In this document: positions 32,595-41,660 of the stretch, piece after piece
Position numbering within the stretch: the stretch's first letter is position 1
Layout of the letters: each line of letters opens with the position of its first letter
Source of the DNA: JALSRD01 sp964476595
GTDB taxonomy: Bacteria > Desulfobacterota > Desulfobacteria > Desulfobacterales > JALSRD01
Direction: 5' to 3'
Length of the DNA: 64,000 nt
NCBI GenBank assembly: GCA_964476595.1
Contig: CAYZCL010000133.1
Coordinates: 4,505 to 68,504, forward strand
Position numbers and translations under genes: made by a program
Notes under the pieces: generated by a model
What the model was told of the DNA's origin: nothing
Databases searched by the model: none
What the model saw: the letters and a program-made list of their open reading frames with translations, nothing else

Positions 32595-33737
32595 TCAGCT
32601 GGGGCCGCATTCGGAATCTGCCGGCGGCAGATCGGTGGGTGCTGCGGCCAGGCCCGCCGGGGGCCTGCGCCGCTTTTGCAAACATGCCGCCAGCCTGCCC
32701 AGCGGTTTGACCGAGATGAGCAGCACCGCGACGGCACCGGCCCACTGCACCCAGGGCGGCAGCATTTCGGCGGCCCGGCCCGCCGCGGCCTGCGCCGATA
32801 TCCCGCAGTGCGTGTAGATCCGGTCCAGCAGCAACCCGAAAACCACGCTGCAGACGGCGATGGACGCCAGGTAGATGGCCGTGGCACGCCTGCCCAGGGT
32901 GCCGAAAAGCACGGTCAGCGACGCCATGTTGGTGGCCGGGCCGGCCAGCAGGAACACCAGGGCCGCACCCGGGCTGACGCCCTTGAGGATCAGGGCCGCC
33001 GCGATGGGCGTCGAGGAACTGGCGCAGATGTAAAAGGGAATACCGACGGCCAACATCAGCAGCATGGCCTGCAGGCCGGATCCGAGGTGGCGGCCGAGAA
33101 AATCCGGTGGCACCAGCACGGTGATGCCCCCCGCCAACAGCAGTCCCACGAAAAACCAGGCCGCGATATCGGCCCACAGGTCACCGAAGGCATAGACCAG
33201 GCCGGACCGGATCTTGGCGGCGAAACTGTGGTGGCGCCGGTGTTCCTCGGGAGGGCAGTCGATACCGTCACAGCACCCGTCCACCGGGCAGCTGCGATCG
33301 GGTTCCACCACCCGGCCTTCGGGTTTGAAGGAGGCGAGGTTCTCGCTGATGCCGGCCACCGAGGCGGTGAGGAAGGCCGCCAGCGGCCGCGCCACGGTCA
33401 TGATGGGGTCCAGCAGCGCCCAAGTGATCGAAATGGAGTCCACGCCCGACTCGGGGGTGGAGATCAGGAAGGCCGTGGTGGCGCCGCGGGTGGCGCCCTG
33501 TTTGCGCAGCGACACGGCTGCGGGCAGCGTGCCGCAGGATCACAGGGGGATGGGAATGCCCAGCACGGCGGCCTTGAACACCGACGCGAAACGGCCCCGT
33601 CCCAGGTGGCGGGCCACCGACTGGGGGTTCAGGAAAACCCGCAGCAGGCCGCTGACCAGCAGGCCGAACAGAATATAGACGGATGCCTCCAGCAGCAGCT
33701 GCCAGGAGGCGGTGAGAACATCGATAACGGTATTCAT
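32595..33737 (-). CDS. COG0701 (ArsP/SO_0444-like) metal or organoarsenical permease, candidate selenoprotein
   Basis: A 380-aa membrane permease if the in-frame TGA at 33540-33542 is read as selenocysteine. Residues 1-65 give the first helices (LLLEASVYILFGLLVSGLLR); Sec66 falls in IPIPL-U-SCGTLPAAVSLRK, where relatives have PLCSCG; then GATTAFLISTPESGVDSISI; a Cys/His-rich loop (CPVDGCCDGIDCPPEEHRRH); and the second half with FYICASSSTPIAAALILKG. A six-base stem (33505-33522) lies 18-35 bases after the TGA. Both sides of the TGA are good family matches in one frame, which argues against frameshift. If TGA is a stop, the gene is a pseudogene. The arsR gene is next upstream. Confidence 0.8.
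33505..33522 (-). promoter_or_regulatory. Candidate bacterial SECIS hairpin
   Basis: On the minus strand CGCAGC, loop CGTGTC, GCTGCG forms a perfect six-base stem. The loop lies 24-29 bases after the TGA, within the 16-37-base range for bacterial SECIS elements, and has G as its second base, as those elements usually do. A second possible stem (CTGCGG/CCGCAG) lies closer to the TGA. Confidence 0.55.
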
Positions 33738-33843
33738 GCAAACTCCATCCGCAGGTTGTTTCCGGCGGCCGTGCGGACCGGCAGCGGGGTCAGCACGGGG
33801 GCCCCGGTTGACAGGGTCCGCCGGGAACGCGGCACGTGCCGTC

Positions 33844-34218
33844 TCATTCCCGGAGGTGTGCCAGGCTGACATCCAGCAGGGTCTCGACATGGTGATCGTC
33901 GAGCGTGTAGTAGACGATCTGTCCGTCGCGACGGCTCCTGACCAGCGCCAGGTCCTTGAGCCGCCGCAGCTGGTGGGATACGGCCGACTCGCTCAGGCCG
34001 GTGAAGGCGGCCAGGTCGCAGACGCACATCTCCGTTTCCCGCAGGGCGATCATCATCTTCAGCCGACTGGGGTCCCCCAGGGCCTTGAAGATGCGCGACA
34101 AGCCTTCCAGCGCCCGCGCGGGCACCTGCGAACGCTGCGCCTGCTCCACCTTGTCCAGATGAACCACCCGCACCCGGCAGCCTTCCCCGTCGACGAAATC
34201 CAACTCGGCAGCTGACAT
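33844..34218 (-). CDS. ArsR/SmtB-family metal-sensing repressor, second copy
   Basis: A 124-aa winged-helix repressor: IFKALGDPSRLKMMIALRE, EMCVCDLAAFTGLSESAVSH (Cys65-x-Cys67), and alpha-5 motif D-x-H-x10-H-x2-E (Asp108, His110, His121, Glu124). These match the protein at 12609-12968, so the two are paralogs with similar sensing. An N-terminal extension adds VDGEGCRVRVVH. The ATG at 34218 has GGAG upstream; earlier in-frame starts fall in the operator region. It precedes the COG0701 permease and should repress it until metal binds. Confidence 0.9.
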   Translation of the reverse strand: MSAAELDFVDGEGCRVRVVHLDKVEQAQRSQVPARALEGLSRIFKALGDPSRLKMMIALRETEMCVCDLAAFTGLSESAVSHQLRRLKDLALVRSRRDGQIVYYTLDDHHVETLLDVSLAHLRE

Positions 34219-34493
34219 GTCCCGGCTCTCCTTCGCCAGTCTACAATAAATGAACATATATTCAATGCTTGTTGAATATAACCCCCTTGACGGCGCCGTC
34301 AACCCTCGGCCGTCCATTTCCCGAAGCCTTCCCAATCACCCGCCCGCAGCGGCGCCTGCAGGAGGCGCCGGCCGTCCGAAGTTATCCGCGGATGAACGCC
34401 GGGCATAATTCGGCTGCGCGCCGTCGGACGCCCCTGGGCAAGAAATGCGCGCCTCCATCCCGGGCCGCCGCTCCCCGCGTATCGGCGGGAGGG
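34219..34493. promoter_or_regulatory. Operator region of the second arsR
   Basis: ATATTCAA (34258-34265) and TTGAATAT (34272-34279) are perfect inverted arms six bases apart, overlapped by TGAACATATATTCAA (34251-34265), which matches the operator core at 12577-12590. The site lies 33-61 bases before the arsR start, where a promoter is expected. The rest of the gap to 34493 shows nothing clear. Confidence 0.7.
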
Positions 34494-34727
34494 TCAGTCG
34501 CGGATCCAGGATTTTACATCCTCCCTGCCGGGGACCCTTCCCACCAGTCTGACCTCGCCGTCCACCACCACGGCCGAGGTCGTGAAGACGCCGTAACCGG
34601 CGATCTGCATCACGTCGGTGACCTTCTCCACCGCCGCGTCGGCACCGCTCTCGGCAATGACGTCCCCAACGACCTTTTCCGTTTCCCGGCATTTGGGGCA
34701 GCCGGGGACCAGTACTTGGATCTGCAT
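34494..34727 (-). CDS. Thioredoxin-fold redox protein (CPKC)
   Basis: A 77-aa protein of the redox-active disulfide protein 2 type: IQVLVPGCPKCRETEKVVGD opens it, with Cys-Pro-Lys-Cys at about residues 9-12, then DVMQIAGYGVFTTSAVVVDG (cis-Pro-like Thr-Thr position) and VGRVPGREDVKSWI. Such proteins are commonly encoded with arsR and COG0701 permeases and may deliver thiol-bound metals or electrons to them. It is upstream of arsR on the same strand. If the permease has Sec, this protein could be its reductant; that is inference. Confidence 0.85.
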   Translation of the reverse strand: MQIQVLVPGCPKCRETEKVVGDVIAESGADAAVEKVTDVMQIAGYGVFTTSAVVVDGEVRLVGRVPGREDVKSWIRD

Positions 34728-34888
34728 GGCGTTTCTCCCGGGTGTTCGGTTCCCCCAAGGGAGGCCGCCGGCCCAACCCCGCATTACTTTACGGGAATAT
34801 ACAGAACCCTGTACCGGGCGTCAAGGACCGGCCGGGCACCGCCGGGAATCTACACACGAGACGCACCGGAAAACCGCTCGCCGCCGCG

Positions 34889-35719
34889 TCACCGCGCCTC
34901 CCGGATGAGCCGGTAGACATCGTGGGGATCGGCCTGGTTGCGGTCGGCGATATCCTTGAGGCTCTGGTCACCGGCGGCCGCGATCCCGGCCGCTTCCAGC
35001 GCCTTGCGAACCGTCTCCAGATCGCGGCCGTAACTCCGGCAGATTTCGGCCAGCGATTTGCGGCCGATGCCGGCCGGCGGTTCAGCCGGCATGTCGGCGC
35101 CGGTTGCGGCGGCCGCTTTTCCCCCGGCGGCTTTCATGATGCCGTAGAGCTGCTGGGGGGTCATGCCGTTGGCGGCGGCGATCTCCTGGAGGTTCTGGTC
35201 GGGCCCCTGGAAACGGATCCCCCGGGCCCGCAGCGCCGCCATGGCCTTTTGCAGGTCCAGGCCGGTGCGCTGCGCCAGGGATTTGAGGCGCGACAGCTCC
35301 GCGTGCCCATATGGCGGCGCCCCGTACCTGGCCTCGGCCGCTTCCTTGAGGGTGTCGTTGAAGGTCAACACCCAGCTGAACGGCGGCACGTAGAACAGCG
35401 TCCCGACGGTGAAGGCCAGGCTGAGCAGCAGCGCCACGTTGAACTCGGGTGTGAATATCCGGATCTTCCTGGCCTTGTTCTTGAGGTAATTCACGATGGG
35501 CTTCCAGTTGTAGTAGACGTGCAGCAGGATGCTCAGCAGGAAGAGCAGCCCCAGGTTGATGTGCAGATCGCCCCACTGGGTCTTGGTGAGTCCCCAAAGG
35601 CGCCAATCGGCCCAGTAGGCCACGCGGCCCTGGGGTACGATGTAGAGAATCACGCTGGTGATGACCAGCAGGCAGAACGAGACCAGTGCGGTCAGGGATG
35701 TGATCTTGCGAATTTTCAT
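34889..35719 (-). CDS. DUF4405-type membrane protein with helical-repeat tail
   Basis: A 276-aa protein. The first 120 residues have three to four membrane helices, including LHINLGLLFLLSILLHVYYN with histidines able to bind haem, as in DUF4405/cytochrome-b-like proteins. The C-terminal half holds four related 23-26-residue helical units: LSRLKSLAQRTGLDLQKAMA, NLQEIAAANGMTPQQLYGIM, SLAEICRSYGRDLETVRKAL and SLKDIADRNQADPHDVYRLI. The ATG at 35719 follows AGGAAA. An electron-transfer role is plausible; the repeat domain may bind a partner. Confidence 0.75.
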   Translation of the reverse strand: MKIRKITSLTALVSFCLLVITSVILYIVPQGRVAYWADWRLWGLTKTQWGDLHINLGLLFLLSILLHVYYNWKPIVNYLKNKARKIRIFTPEFNVALLLSLAFTVGTLFYVPPFSWVLTFNDTLKEAAEARYGAPPYGHAELSRLKSLAQRTGLDLQKAMAALRARGIRFQGPDQNLQEIAAANGMTPQQLYGIMKAAGGKAAAATGADMPAEPPAGIGRKSLAEICRSYGRDLETVRKALEAAGIAAAGDQSLKDIADRNQADPHDVYRLIREAR

Positions 35720-36284
35720 GGGAAAGTTTCCTGTGCCTTTTTCGAACAAGCCTGTCGGCCGTTGCGAACATTAACGATACGTGCCGGTTTTTTCCTAACT
35801 TCGGTCGACAGGTAAATCAAAACCCGTGCCAAACCCGGTTTCGGATAAAATCAGGCGGTTGGCGCATATGATAAGGCATGCGCGTCGACAATCAATGGTT
35901 TCCGGCGACAATTTTGTCGAAGCGTTTACGGGAAAAGAGCAGCACTGGCGGCAGGGGATACGCCGGACGGCCACCGGGGGGCTTTGGCCGCACCGCCGGG
36001 GCGCGTCCCCCCGGCCCCCGGCAAGTCACGGTCGGACGCCCGGGGCCGGATCGGGCGTCGCCGCCGGTTGCCGGCGCGGGTTCTCCCGGACATCGGATGA
36101 CCGGAACCACGGGGCGGTCCTCATGCAGATGCGGACCCGCAAGAGCATCACCGGCACCTCGATCAGCACCCCCCCACCACGGTGGCCGGAGCGATGGCCG
36201 CCTCGAAAGGGTTCCGCCCGCAGCGAATGACGAGTCCCGGTTCAGCTGATAGCTTTGGGGCGGCCGATTGCAGGAGGGAGCGCC
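35720..36284. other. Gap of 565 bases with possible gene debris
   Basis: No convincing gene. Around 36140-36200 the plus strand reads ITGTSISTP and, after a one-base slip in a C-run, TTVAGAMAA, reminiscent of the active-site serine block of subtilases (GTSxxTPxVAG). It is too short to call. GTCGACAATCAATG and ACAATTTTGTCGAA near 35885-35920 are AT-richer, and may hold a promoter. CAGGAGGGAG before 36285 is the ribosome site of the next gene. Confidence 0.35.
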
Positions 36285-37016
36285 ATGCGGTCTTTGATTT
36301 CCGCAACCCGCGCACTGTCGGACGAAAGCCGTCTGCGGGCGCTGATGGCCCTGATGGGGCGGGGACTGTGTGTCTGCCGAATCATCGAGCTGCTGGGACT
36401 GGCGCATTTCACGGTTTCCAGACACATGTCCATTCTGCGGCGGGCGCGCCTGGTCAGCGGCCGCCAGAAGGGCCGCTGGATGTACTACCGTGCGGCAACG
36501 GACAGCGGCTTGGAAGAAATTCGCCAGGCCCCCGCCTGGGTCCGGGCATCCCCGGCCGGCACGGACCGCATCGCAAAAGACACCCTACGCCTCGAAGAAA
36601 ACCTTAAAGTCCCCCCCCGAAAAGCGCTGCGGGCCCGGGCCCAGTGCCAAAAGCGCCTGACCTTCCGGCAGGCCTGCCGTTTCACCCCCTTCCCTCGCCT
36701 GCCTTACCGGCGCCGGGGGCGCGTCCACGACAGATACATCTTTTCCCCGGATGGCGCCGCGGACCGGTGCGATCGCACGCACGCTCCTCCTGAATCGGGG
36801 ACCGAAGACATCCCGACCACGCCATTTCCCCTTTTCGCCGGCATTCTCATTTCGAGGCGGGTGTTTCACGTGGTCTTCATCGCCGTGTCTGCTACCATCG
36901 TGCAGGCCTTCCGCCTCCTCGCCGGGCTGGACTGCAGGCCGCAGCAGGATCAGACCCGAACGAATGGCTCGGCCCTTTTCGGAACCAAGCCGGCGATCAC
37001 GGCGCCATGTCTTTGA
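36285..37016 (+). CDS. ArsR-family regulator with unexplained C-terminal extension
   Basis: Residues 1-80 form a clear winged helix: TRALSDESRLRALMALMGRG, LCVCRIIELLGLAHFTVSRH and MSILRRARLVSGRQKGRWMY, including Cys-x-Cys near residue 30. A helix like that of ArsR proteins follows (IAKDTLRLEENLKVPPRKAL), where relatives normally stop near 110-120 aa. Here the frame stays open to 243 aa with basic, low-complexity sequence, overlapping the next gene by 20 bases on the opposite strand. A lost stop or frameshift near 36620 is likely. The strong GGAGGGAG site supports the start. Confidence 0.6.
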   Translation: MRSLISATRALSDESRLRALMALMGRGLCVCRIIELLGLAHFTVSRHMSILRRARLVSGRQKGRWMYYRAATDSGLEEIRQAPAWVRASPAGTDRIAKDTLRLEENLKVPPRKALRARAQCQKRLTFRQACRFTPFPRLPYRRRGRVHDRYIFSPDGAADRCDRTHAPPESGTEDIPTTPFPLFAGILISRRVFHVVFIAVSATIVQAFRLLAGLDCRPQQDQTRTNGSALFGTKPAITAPCL

Positions 37017-39099
37017 CGACTTTGATCACCACCAGCGTCAGGTCGTCCTCCTGGGGCCTCTCATCCCGGAAAGCCGTGGCCGCCTCAAACATGGCGTCCA
37101 CGATTTCGGCCGACGACCGGTGCGCGTTGCGCCGAATGACTTCCTGCATGCGCCCGCGCCCAAAGTAGGCCCCCGTGGGGTCACGCGTCTCGGAAATGCC
37201 GTCGGTGCCGATGACCAGTATCTGGCCGGCCCTGAAATCCCGGCACGACTCCTCGTATTGCGTGTCGGTCTGTACGCCGAGCGGCAGCCCGCGGCCTTTC
37301 AGGACCTGCATGCCATCGTCGGACGGATCGTAGAGCAATGCCGGTTCATGTCCGGCCCGTACCCACTGCAGGCGGCCGTTGCGCCGGATGATACGCACCA
37401 GGAAGAGGGTCATGAACTGCCCGCTCGTGCCCACGTCGCGCATGAAGTAGCGATTGACATCGGCAACGATCGTCGCCAGCGACTCCGATGAGTGGGCCCG
37501 CACCCGCAGGGCCGAGCGTACCGTGGCCATCAGGATGGCGGCCGAAATGCCGTGACCCGAGACGTCTCCCACCACCACGCACAGTTGGTCGGGACGGATG
37601 TCCCCCTCGCAGAGGAAATCGAACAGGTCGCCGCCGGTTTCGTCCGAGTACAGGATCTTGCCGGCCACGTCCAGGCCCGGCACCCGGGGCGCCTCTTCCG
37701 GCAGCAGGCTCTGCTGGATCTCCCGGGCGATTTCCAGGTCGCGCCGCATCTGGGCGTGGGCCTTGAGACGGGGGCCCACCTGGTTGAAAACCCGTGCCAT
37801 GTCCCCGAATTCGTCCCGCGAGCGAATGTTGACACGGGCGTCGAAATCGCCCTGCGCCAAACGCCGACTGGCCGTCACCAGGGCTTCCAACGGCCGGGTG
37901 ACGGTACGCGAGAAGCGCAGCGCCAGCAGAAAGGCCAAGATGATCATCACCACCAGGAAAACGAAAGTGAAGTACGACACCCGGCGTACCCGCAGGTCGA
38001 TGGAATCGATCACCCGGCCGCCGCCGCCCAGCATCTTGTCGCGGGGCACGATGATCACGAAATCGGTGCCCTGGCCGGGCAACGGGCCGTAGGCCCAGAA
38101 GCAAGACCGGCCTCCGTATGGCAGCTGACGTACGCGGCTGGCGCGGATAGCCATGTCCTGAAGGACGAGACGCGATTGCCCGTCTTGCGGCGCCGCCAGC
38201 CAGCGGTTCTCCGGGACGACCTGTATCTCGCTCCATCGGCCCTCGGGCGCGAAGCGTCTGGCCACCAGCACCGCGGCGCCCACCTGGCCGCTGTGCGGAT
38301 CGTTGCCCAGCGTGGCGAGCAGGACGACGGTTCCCTCGGGCAGCCCGGCGACCGCCGAGACCATGTCGATGACGGTGTCGAGCGGAACCACCAGGCTGGT
38401 AACGCCCACGACGCCATGGTCCGGCCCCCGCAGGGGGATGCTGACGGCCATCACCCAGCGGCCGGTGGCCGCATCGCGGTAGGGCATGGTCCAGTAGGAG
38501 AGTTTCTCCCGGAAAGCCGAACGATACCAGGGCTGCTGCCGTGGATCGAAACCGGCCTGCCGTGGACGGTAGCAGGGATAGACGACGCACAGGCCGCTTT
38601 GCAGGGCCGAAAATTGCCAGAGCACGATCTCTCCCAGGTGCCGCGAAATGGCCTCGTAGACCGGTCCCACCGGCCACAGGCGCCGTTTTCCGTCGCGGGT
38701 GCGCAACGCCGAGACGCCCGGGGCCACGATGAAGCACGGCCGGGAATAATCCACCGGCGTTTGCCCGCGCGGCACAAAATTACGGCTATCGGGGACGGCC
38801 AGGTCCTCCTTCGGCGACCCGCCGCCGGAATCGGTCACCGCCAGGCTGCGCTCCGCCTCGAAGGCCTGGGAAAAAAGCGCCATCTCTACCTGCTCGCGTA
38901 TGCTTTCCAGGGTGCGGGCGTATTCGCTGATGACCATGTGCAGGCGGTTGACGGCCCCTTGGCGTCGGGCTTCACGCACTTTCTCCTTGAGGGCGTCGGC
39001 CATGAGGTGCACGTTGTGCATACCAAAGCTCCTCAGGCCGATGACCGGCACGATGGAGATCAGCAGAAAGAGAATCAGCAGCTTCCAGCGGTATTTCAT
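36997..39099 (-). CDS. Sensor protein: periplasmic sensor, HAMP, SpoIIE-type phosphatase
   Basis: A 700-aa inner-membrane signalling protein. An N-terminal helix (LLILFLLISIVPVIGL) is followed by a large periplasmic sensor (about 30-385) with dCache-like features (QPWYRSAFREKLSYWTMPYR, GVVGVTSLVVPLDTVIDMVS), a second membrane helix (FTFVFLVVMIILAFLLALRF), a HAMP segment (FSRTVTRPLEALVTASRRLA), and a PP2C/SpoIIE domain with IAREIQQSLLPEEAP, GGDLFDF, GDVSGHGISAAILM, GHEPALL and GTDGISE. It would dephosphorylate an anti-anti-sigma protein or other target. No such target is adjacent. Confidence 0.9.
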   Translation of the reverse strand: MKYRWKLLILFLLISIVPVIGLRSFGMHNVHLMADALKEKVREARRQGAVNRLHMVISEYARTLESIREQVEMALFSQAFEAERSLAVTDSGGGSPKEDLAVPDSRNFVPRGQTPVDYSRPCFIVAPGVSALRTRDGKRRLWPVGPVYEAISRHLGEIVLWQFSALQSGLCVVYPCYRPRQAGFDPRQQPWYRSAFREKLSYWTMPYRDAATGRWVMAVSIPLRGPDHGVVGVTSLVVPLDTVIDMVSAVAGLPEGTVVLLATLGNDPHSGQVGAAVLVARRFAPEGRWSEIQVVPENRWLAAPQDGQSRLVLQDMAIRASRVRQLPYGGRSCFWAYGPLPGQGTDFVIIVPRDKMLGGGGRVIDSIDLRVRRVSYFTFVFLVVMIILAFLLALRFSRTVTRPLEALVTASRRLAQGDFDARVNIRSRDEFGDMARVFNQVGPRLKAHAQMRRDLEIAREIQQSLLPEEAPRVPGLDVAGKILYSDETGGDLFDFLCEGDIRPDQLCVVVGDVSGHGISAAILMATVRSALRVRAHSSESLATIVADVNRYFMRDVGTSGQFMTLFLVRIIRRNGRLQWVRAGHEPALLYDPSDDGMQVLKGRGLPLGVQTDTQYEESCRDFRAGQILVIGTDGISETRDPTGAYFGRGRMQEVIRRNAHRSSAEIVDAMFEAATAFRDERPQEDDLTLVVIKVVKDMAP

Positions 39100-39460
39100 G
39101 GTCCATCTTCCCCTTCGGAAACGGGACTGCGCGTCCGGTGTTTAGCCGCCGGACCCCGCAGTGGTCCAGCCCCGCCCCTTGCTCCCGCCTCCGCACCTTG
39201 CTCCCGGCCCCGCGCAAACACCCCCGCCGCCCCCTGGTGGCGGTATGACTGAAAAAGCAAAAAACATACCAGAAGCCATCTCACAAAAACCGAAGTAATA
39301 TTTGAATGCATCCAAGTAGGACCATACCCTGGAACGATAAACCCGGATTTCACATCGAGATTTGCGCTTGACCAATAAAAAAAGCACCCATTTATAATGA
39401 TCTTGGCAAGTTAATCGTAGATCACCTACGAGCAAGGAGATCATCAAAAGGGTGCGAAAG
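39100..39460. other. Gap before IS remnants
   Basis: Composition falls from GC-rich to AT-richer near 39250, marking the edge of the foreign segment. There are no gene-like features. CAAGGAGATC near 39433 may be the ribosome site of the broken transposase that follows. Confidence 0.4.
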
Positions 39461-39879
39461 CAAAATAGCAAATCGGGCCGTCCCCGTAAAGTCTTTCGGC
39501 AAGGATGTCACTGCCCATGCCGGCATGGCGCTGGTAGCCCATGCGATAGAGGCATTTGAGCTGCGCAGCCTGAGGGCGATGTCGACTGGGATGAAGTGAC
39601 GCACGACGCCACTTTCAGCCGGAGGCTCAAACGCTTCGACTGGCATCACAAGCTTTACCTGCGACAGGTACCAGGCGAGCCGTACTGGCGGCTTGAGGTT
39701 AACGGCCGATCGCCTATAACCTGCTCAACTGCATTCGCCGGATCGCACTGCCCAGGACCTACCGGAGCGCCCGGATCAAACGGCTTTCATTTCTGTTTTT
39801 CCAGATCGGCGCCAACGTGGTTCGGCGTTCACGCGGGCTGTGGGGTAAAACTGACAAACGGCCTCCAGCGTGCTGTTGA
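39461..39879 (+). pseudogene. IS1380-type transposase remnant
   Basis: Two fragments in one direction. The N-terminal part reads VKSFGKDVTAHAGMALVAHA then IEAFELRSL and stops at 39597-39599. The C-terminal part (from 39712) reads AYNLLNCIRRIALPRTYRSA, then RIKRLSFLFFQIGANVVRRS. Both resemble the ends of IS1380-family transposases, with the catalytic middle deleted. The element is dead. Confidence 0.6.
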
Positions 39880-39949
39880 CTGAAATGCTTATCGAAGCCT
39901 GGTGAAAATGGTTTCAACTGCGTCGATTTTCGAGGCCAATGCTAAATCC

Positions 39950-40593
39950 GGGTTCATGAGGTATACCGACAACAGCAACGGATGTTCGACCACTGCGAGA
40001 GACGGATTGATGATCGGATCGTGAGTGTATCCCAGTCTCATGTCGGGCCAATCAAACGGGGAAAAAGCCGGCGCGGTCACCGAATTTGGCGCAAAAATAC
40101 CGGTTAGCCTGGTAGACGGGTTTACCTTTGTTGATCGAATTAACTGGAATAACTATAAAGAGTATAATGACTTAAAAGGCAAGATCAAGGCATATCGAGA
40201 CCGTTTTAGGTATTATCCGGAATCGGTGCATGCCGATAAGATTTACCGAAACAGGAAGAGTCGTCAATTTTGTAAAAGAAATGGTATCCGTTTTTCAGGT
40301 CCGGCATTGGGGAGGGCACCGAAGGAAGTCGACCCGGAACGTAAACGACGAGCAGGCCAGGACGAATCGGATCGTATTTTAATCGAAGGTAAATTCGGCC
40401 AAGGCAAGCGGTGGTTCAGTTTATTAAAGATCATGTGCAAATCTGCCAGGACATCAGAGGCTGCCATGGGTGCTGATGAGGCTGTTGGTATGCGATAGAA
40501 ATGTTTCTTTCCAAACTCAAAACCGGCCAGTTGCTAATTTTAACTACTTTTGGAGTTTTTCAGGAAACCCTAACTGACACCAAGCAACCGGGG
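39950..40593 (+). pseudogene. IS5/IS1182-type transposase remnant
   Basis: Reads DDRIVSVSQSHVGPIKRGKS, then after a frameshift EFGAKIPVSLVDGFTFVDRI, YRDRFRYYPESVHADKIYRN, ILIEGKFGQGKRWFSLLKIM, and after another slip NYFWSFSGNPN. This order matches the C-terminal half of IS5-superfamily DDE transposases, including the EGKFGQGKR block with the last catalytic acid. The N-terminal half is missing. Together with the preceding remnant it marks the left boundary of the low-GC segment. Confidence 0.75.
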
Positions 40594-40721
40594 GCAACCC
40601 ATCGATGTCATCGCAGTCTGCATCGGGCGTATACGTCTCCCACAAACAGCTTTATTCAGGAAGCCGCCACCCGGATGGGTTACTTAGCCGGATACCAACC
40701 ATCCATTTAGCCAGAGCCAAT

Positions 40722-41660
40722 TCAGCTTATTAATCCATGCAGGTAATCAACCATTTTTTTTCTGTCATTTAGTTCAGCAACCGTATTTTCTTTAATCCAT
40801 CTGAGCCCGCCCTTGAAATTCTGGATCACCACCTGATTTTCTGTGGCAAACCCCAAAAGACTATGTTCTGTCTCCCAAAGATGTGAATGAATGGATTTTC
40901 CCTGGAAAAATAATTTCTCATTTCCCCCTGTTGCAGGGTCTGGGGTCTTGATCGTGAAGTTGAACCTGGGGCAGCTATTGGTCAGATAAACTGAGAAATG
41001 ATCATAATCATGAATGAAGTTGATTAACGACGCGATATGTTTCTCTTTCCAGCGCTTGTCTTGAACATTGGCCGAGCTATGAGTGTATGTCTCCAAGCAT
41101 TTACGGCAGATGTAATGCTCAACCGGATATTGCGTCAATATATTAATAAAATTGTTTTTTCTGGCCCGCCCGACGGCCTCGATAAGTTTAAAAAAGATGG
41201 GGTGAGGATCGACCTTGTCTTTGTTAAAATATGTGCGATAGCCTTCAGGCAATACGTTGGCCGTGGGTTCGTCATTGACAATGACGATCCGGCCGGGAAT
41301 GGATTCTCCGATTAAAATAATCAGCTCATACGTGAACCAGGCTTGCAGCGGCAACATCGCAGAGGTGATCTTGCGGTTCCCAACCGATTCGATGAACAGC
41401 GGTATGTCGTCTCTATTTAACTTGGCCCGGTCAAAGATCGTCAACATATTGTCTATCTCGTCCAGGTCCAGATTCAACGCAACGGCTAAAGCAATTACTT
41501 TTCTCCGATCCACGTTTTTGATCTGACCGTTTTCAAGATGCTGAATATAGGTATTGGACAGTCCGGAAATGGCCGCCACCTGGTTCCGCGGTATCTCCTT
41601 ATCTTTTAATATTTCTCTGATGTAAGTGGCTGCTTTGCGATCTCTTTTGTCTATATTCAT
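40722..41660 (-). CDS. XRE-type helix-turn-helix regulator
   Basis: A 312-aa protein. Residues 10-70 are an XRE helix-turn-helix: YIREILKDKEIPRNQVAAIS, GLSNTYIQHLENGQIKNVDR. The remaining 240 residues form an unrecognised domain with SMLPLQAWFTYELIILIGES, EHYICRKCLETYTHSSA and SPRF-like regions; CRKC and CPRF could hold metal. Its start overlaps the stop of the LivM-hydrolase gene (ATGA), so it is the last gene of the liv-type operon and probably its regulator. The C-terminal domain may sense the transported ligand. Confidence 0.85.
   Translation of the reverse strand: MNIDKRDRKAATYIREILKDKEIPRNQVAAISGLSNTYIQHLENGQIKNVDRRKVIALAVALNLDLDEIDNMLTIFDRAKLNRDDIPLFIESVGNRKITSAMLPLQAWFTYELIILIGESIPGRIVIVNDEPTANVLPEGYRTYFNKDKVDPHPIFFKLIEAVGRARKNNFINILTQYPVEHYICRKCLETYTHSSANVQDKRWKEKHIASLINFIHDYDHFSVYLTNSCPRFNFTIKTPDPATGGNEKLFFQGKSIHSHLWETEHSLLGFATENQVVIQNFKGGLRWIKENTVAELNDRKKMVDYLHGLIS

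Noticed and set aside
33540..33890. The permease read as two separate genes around the TGA
   Set aside because: Both halves are in the same frame and form one normal-length COG0701 protein; the TGA sits on a conserved Cys position, so a single Sec-containing gene explains it better.
36120..36210. Subtilase-like active-site block (GTSISTP then VAGAMAA)
   Set aside because: Only about 30 codons, with a one-base slip in a C-run and no other peptidase motifs; may be coincidence or debris.
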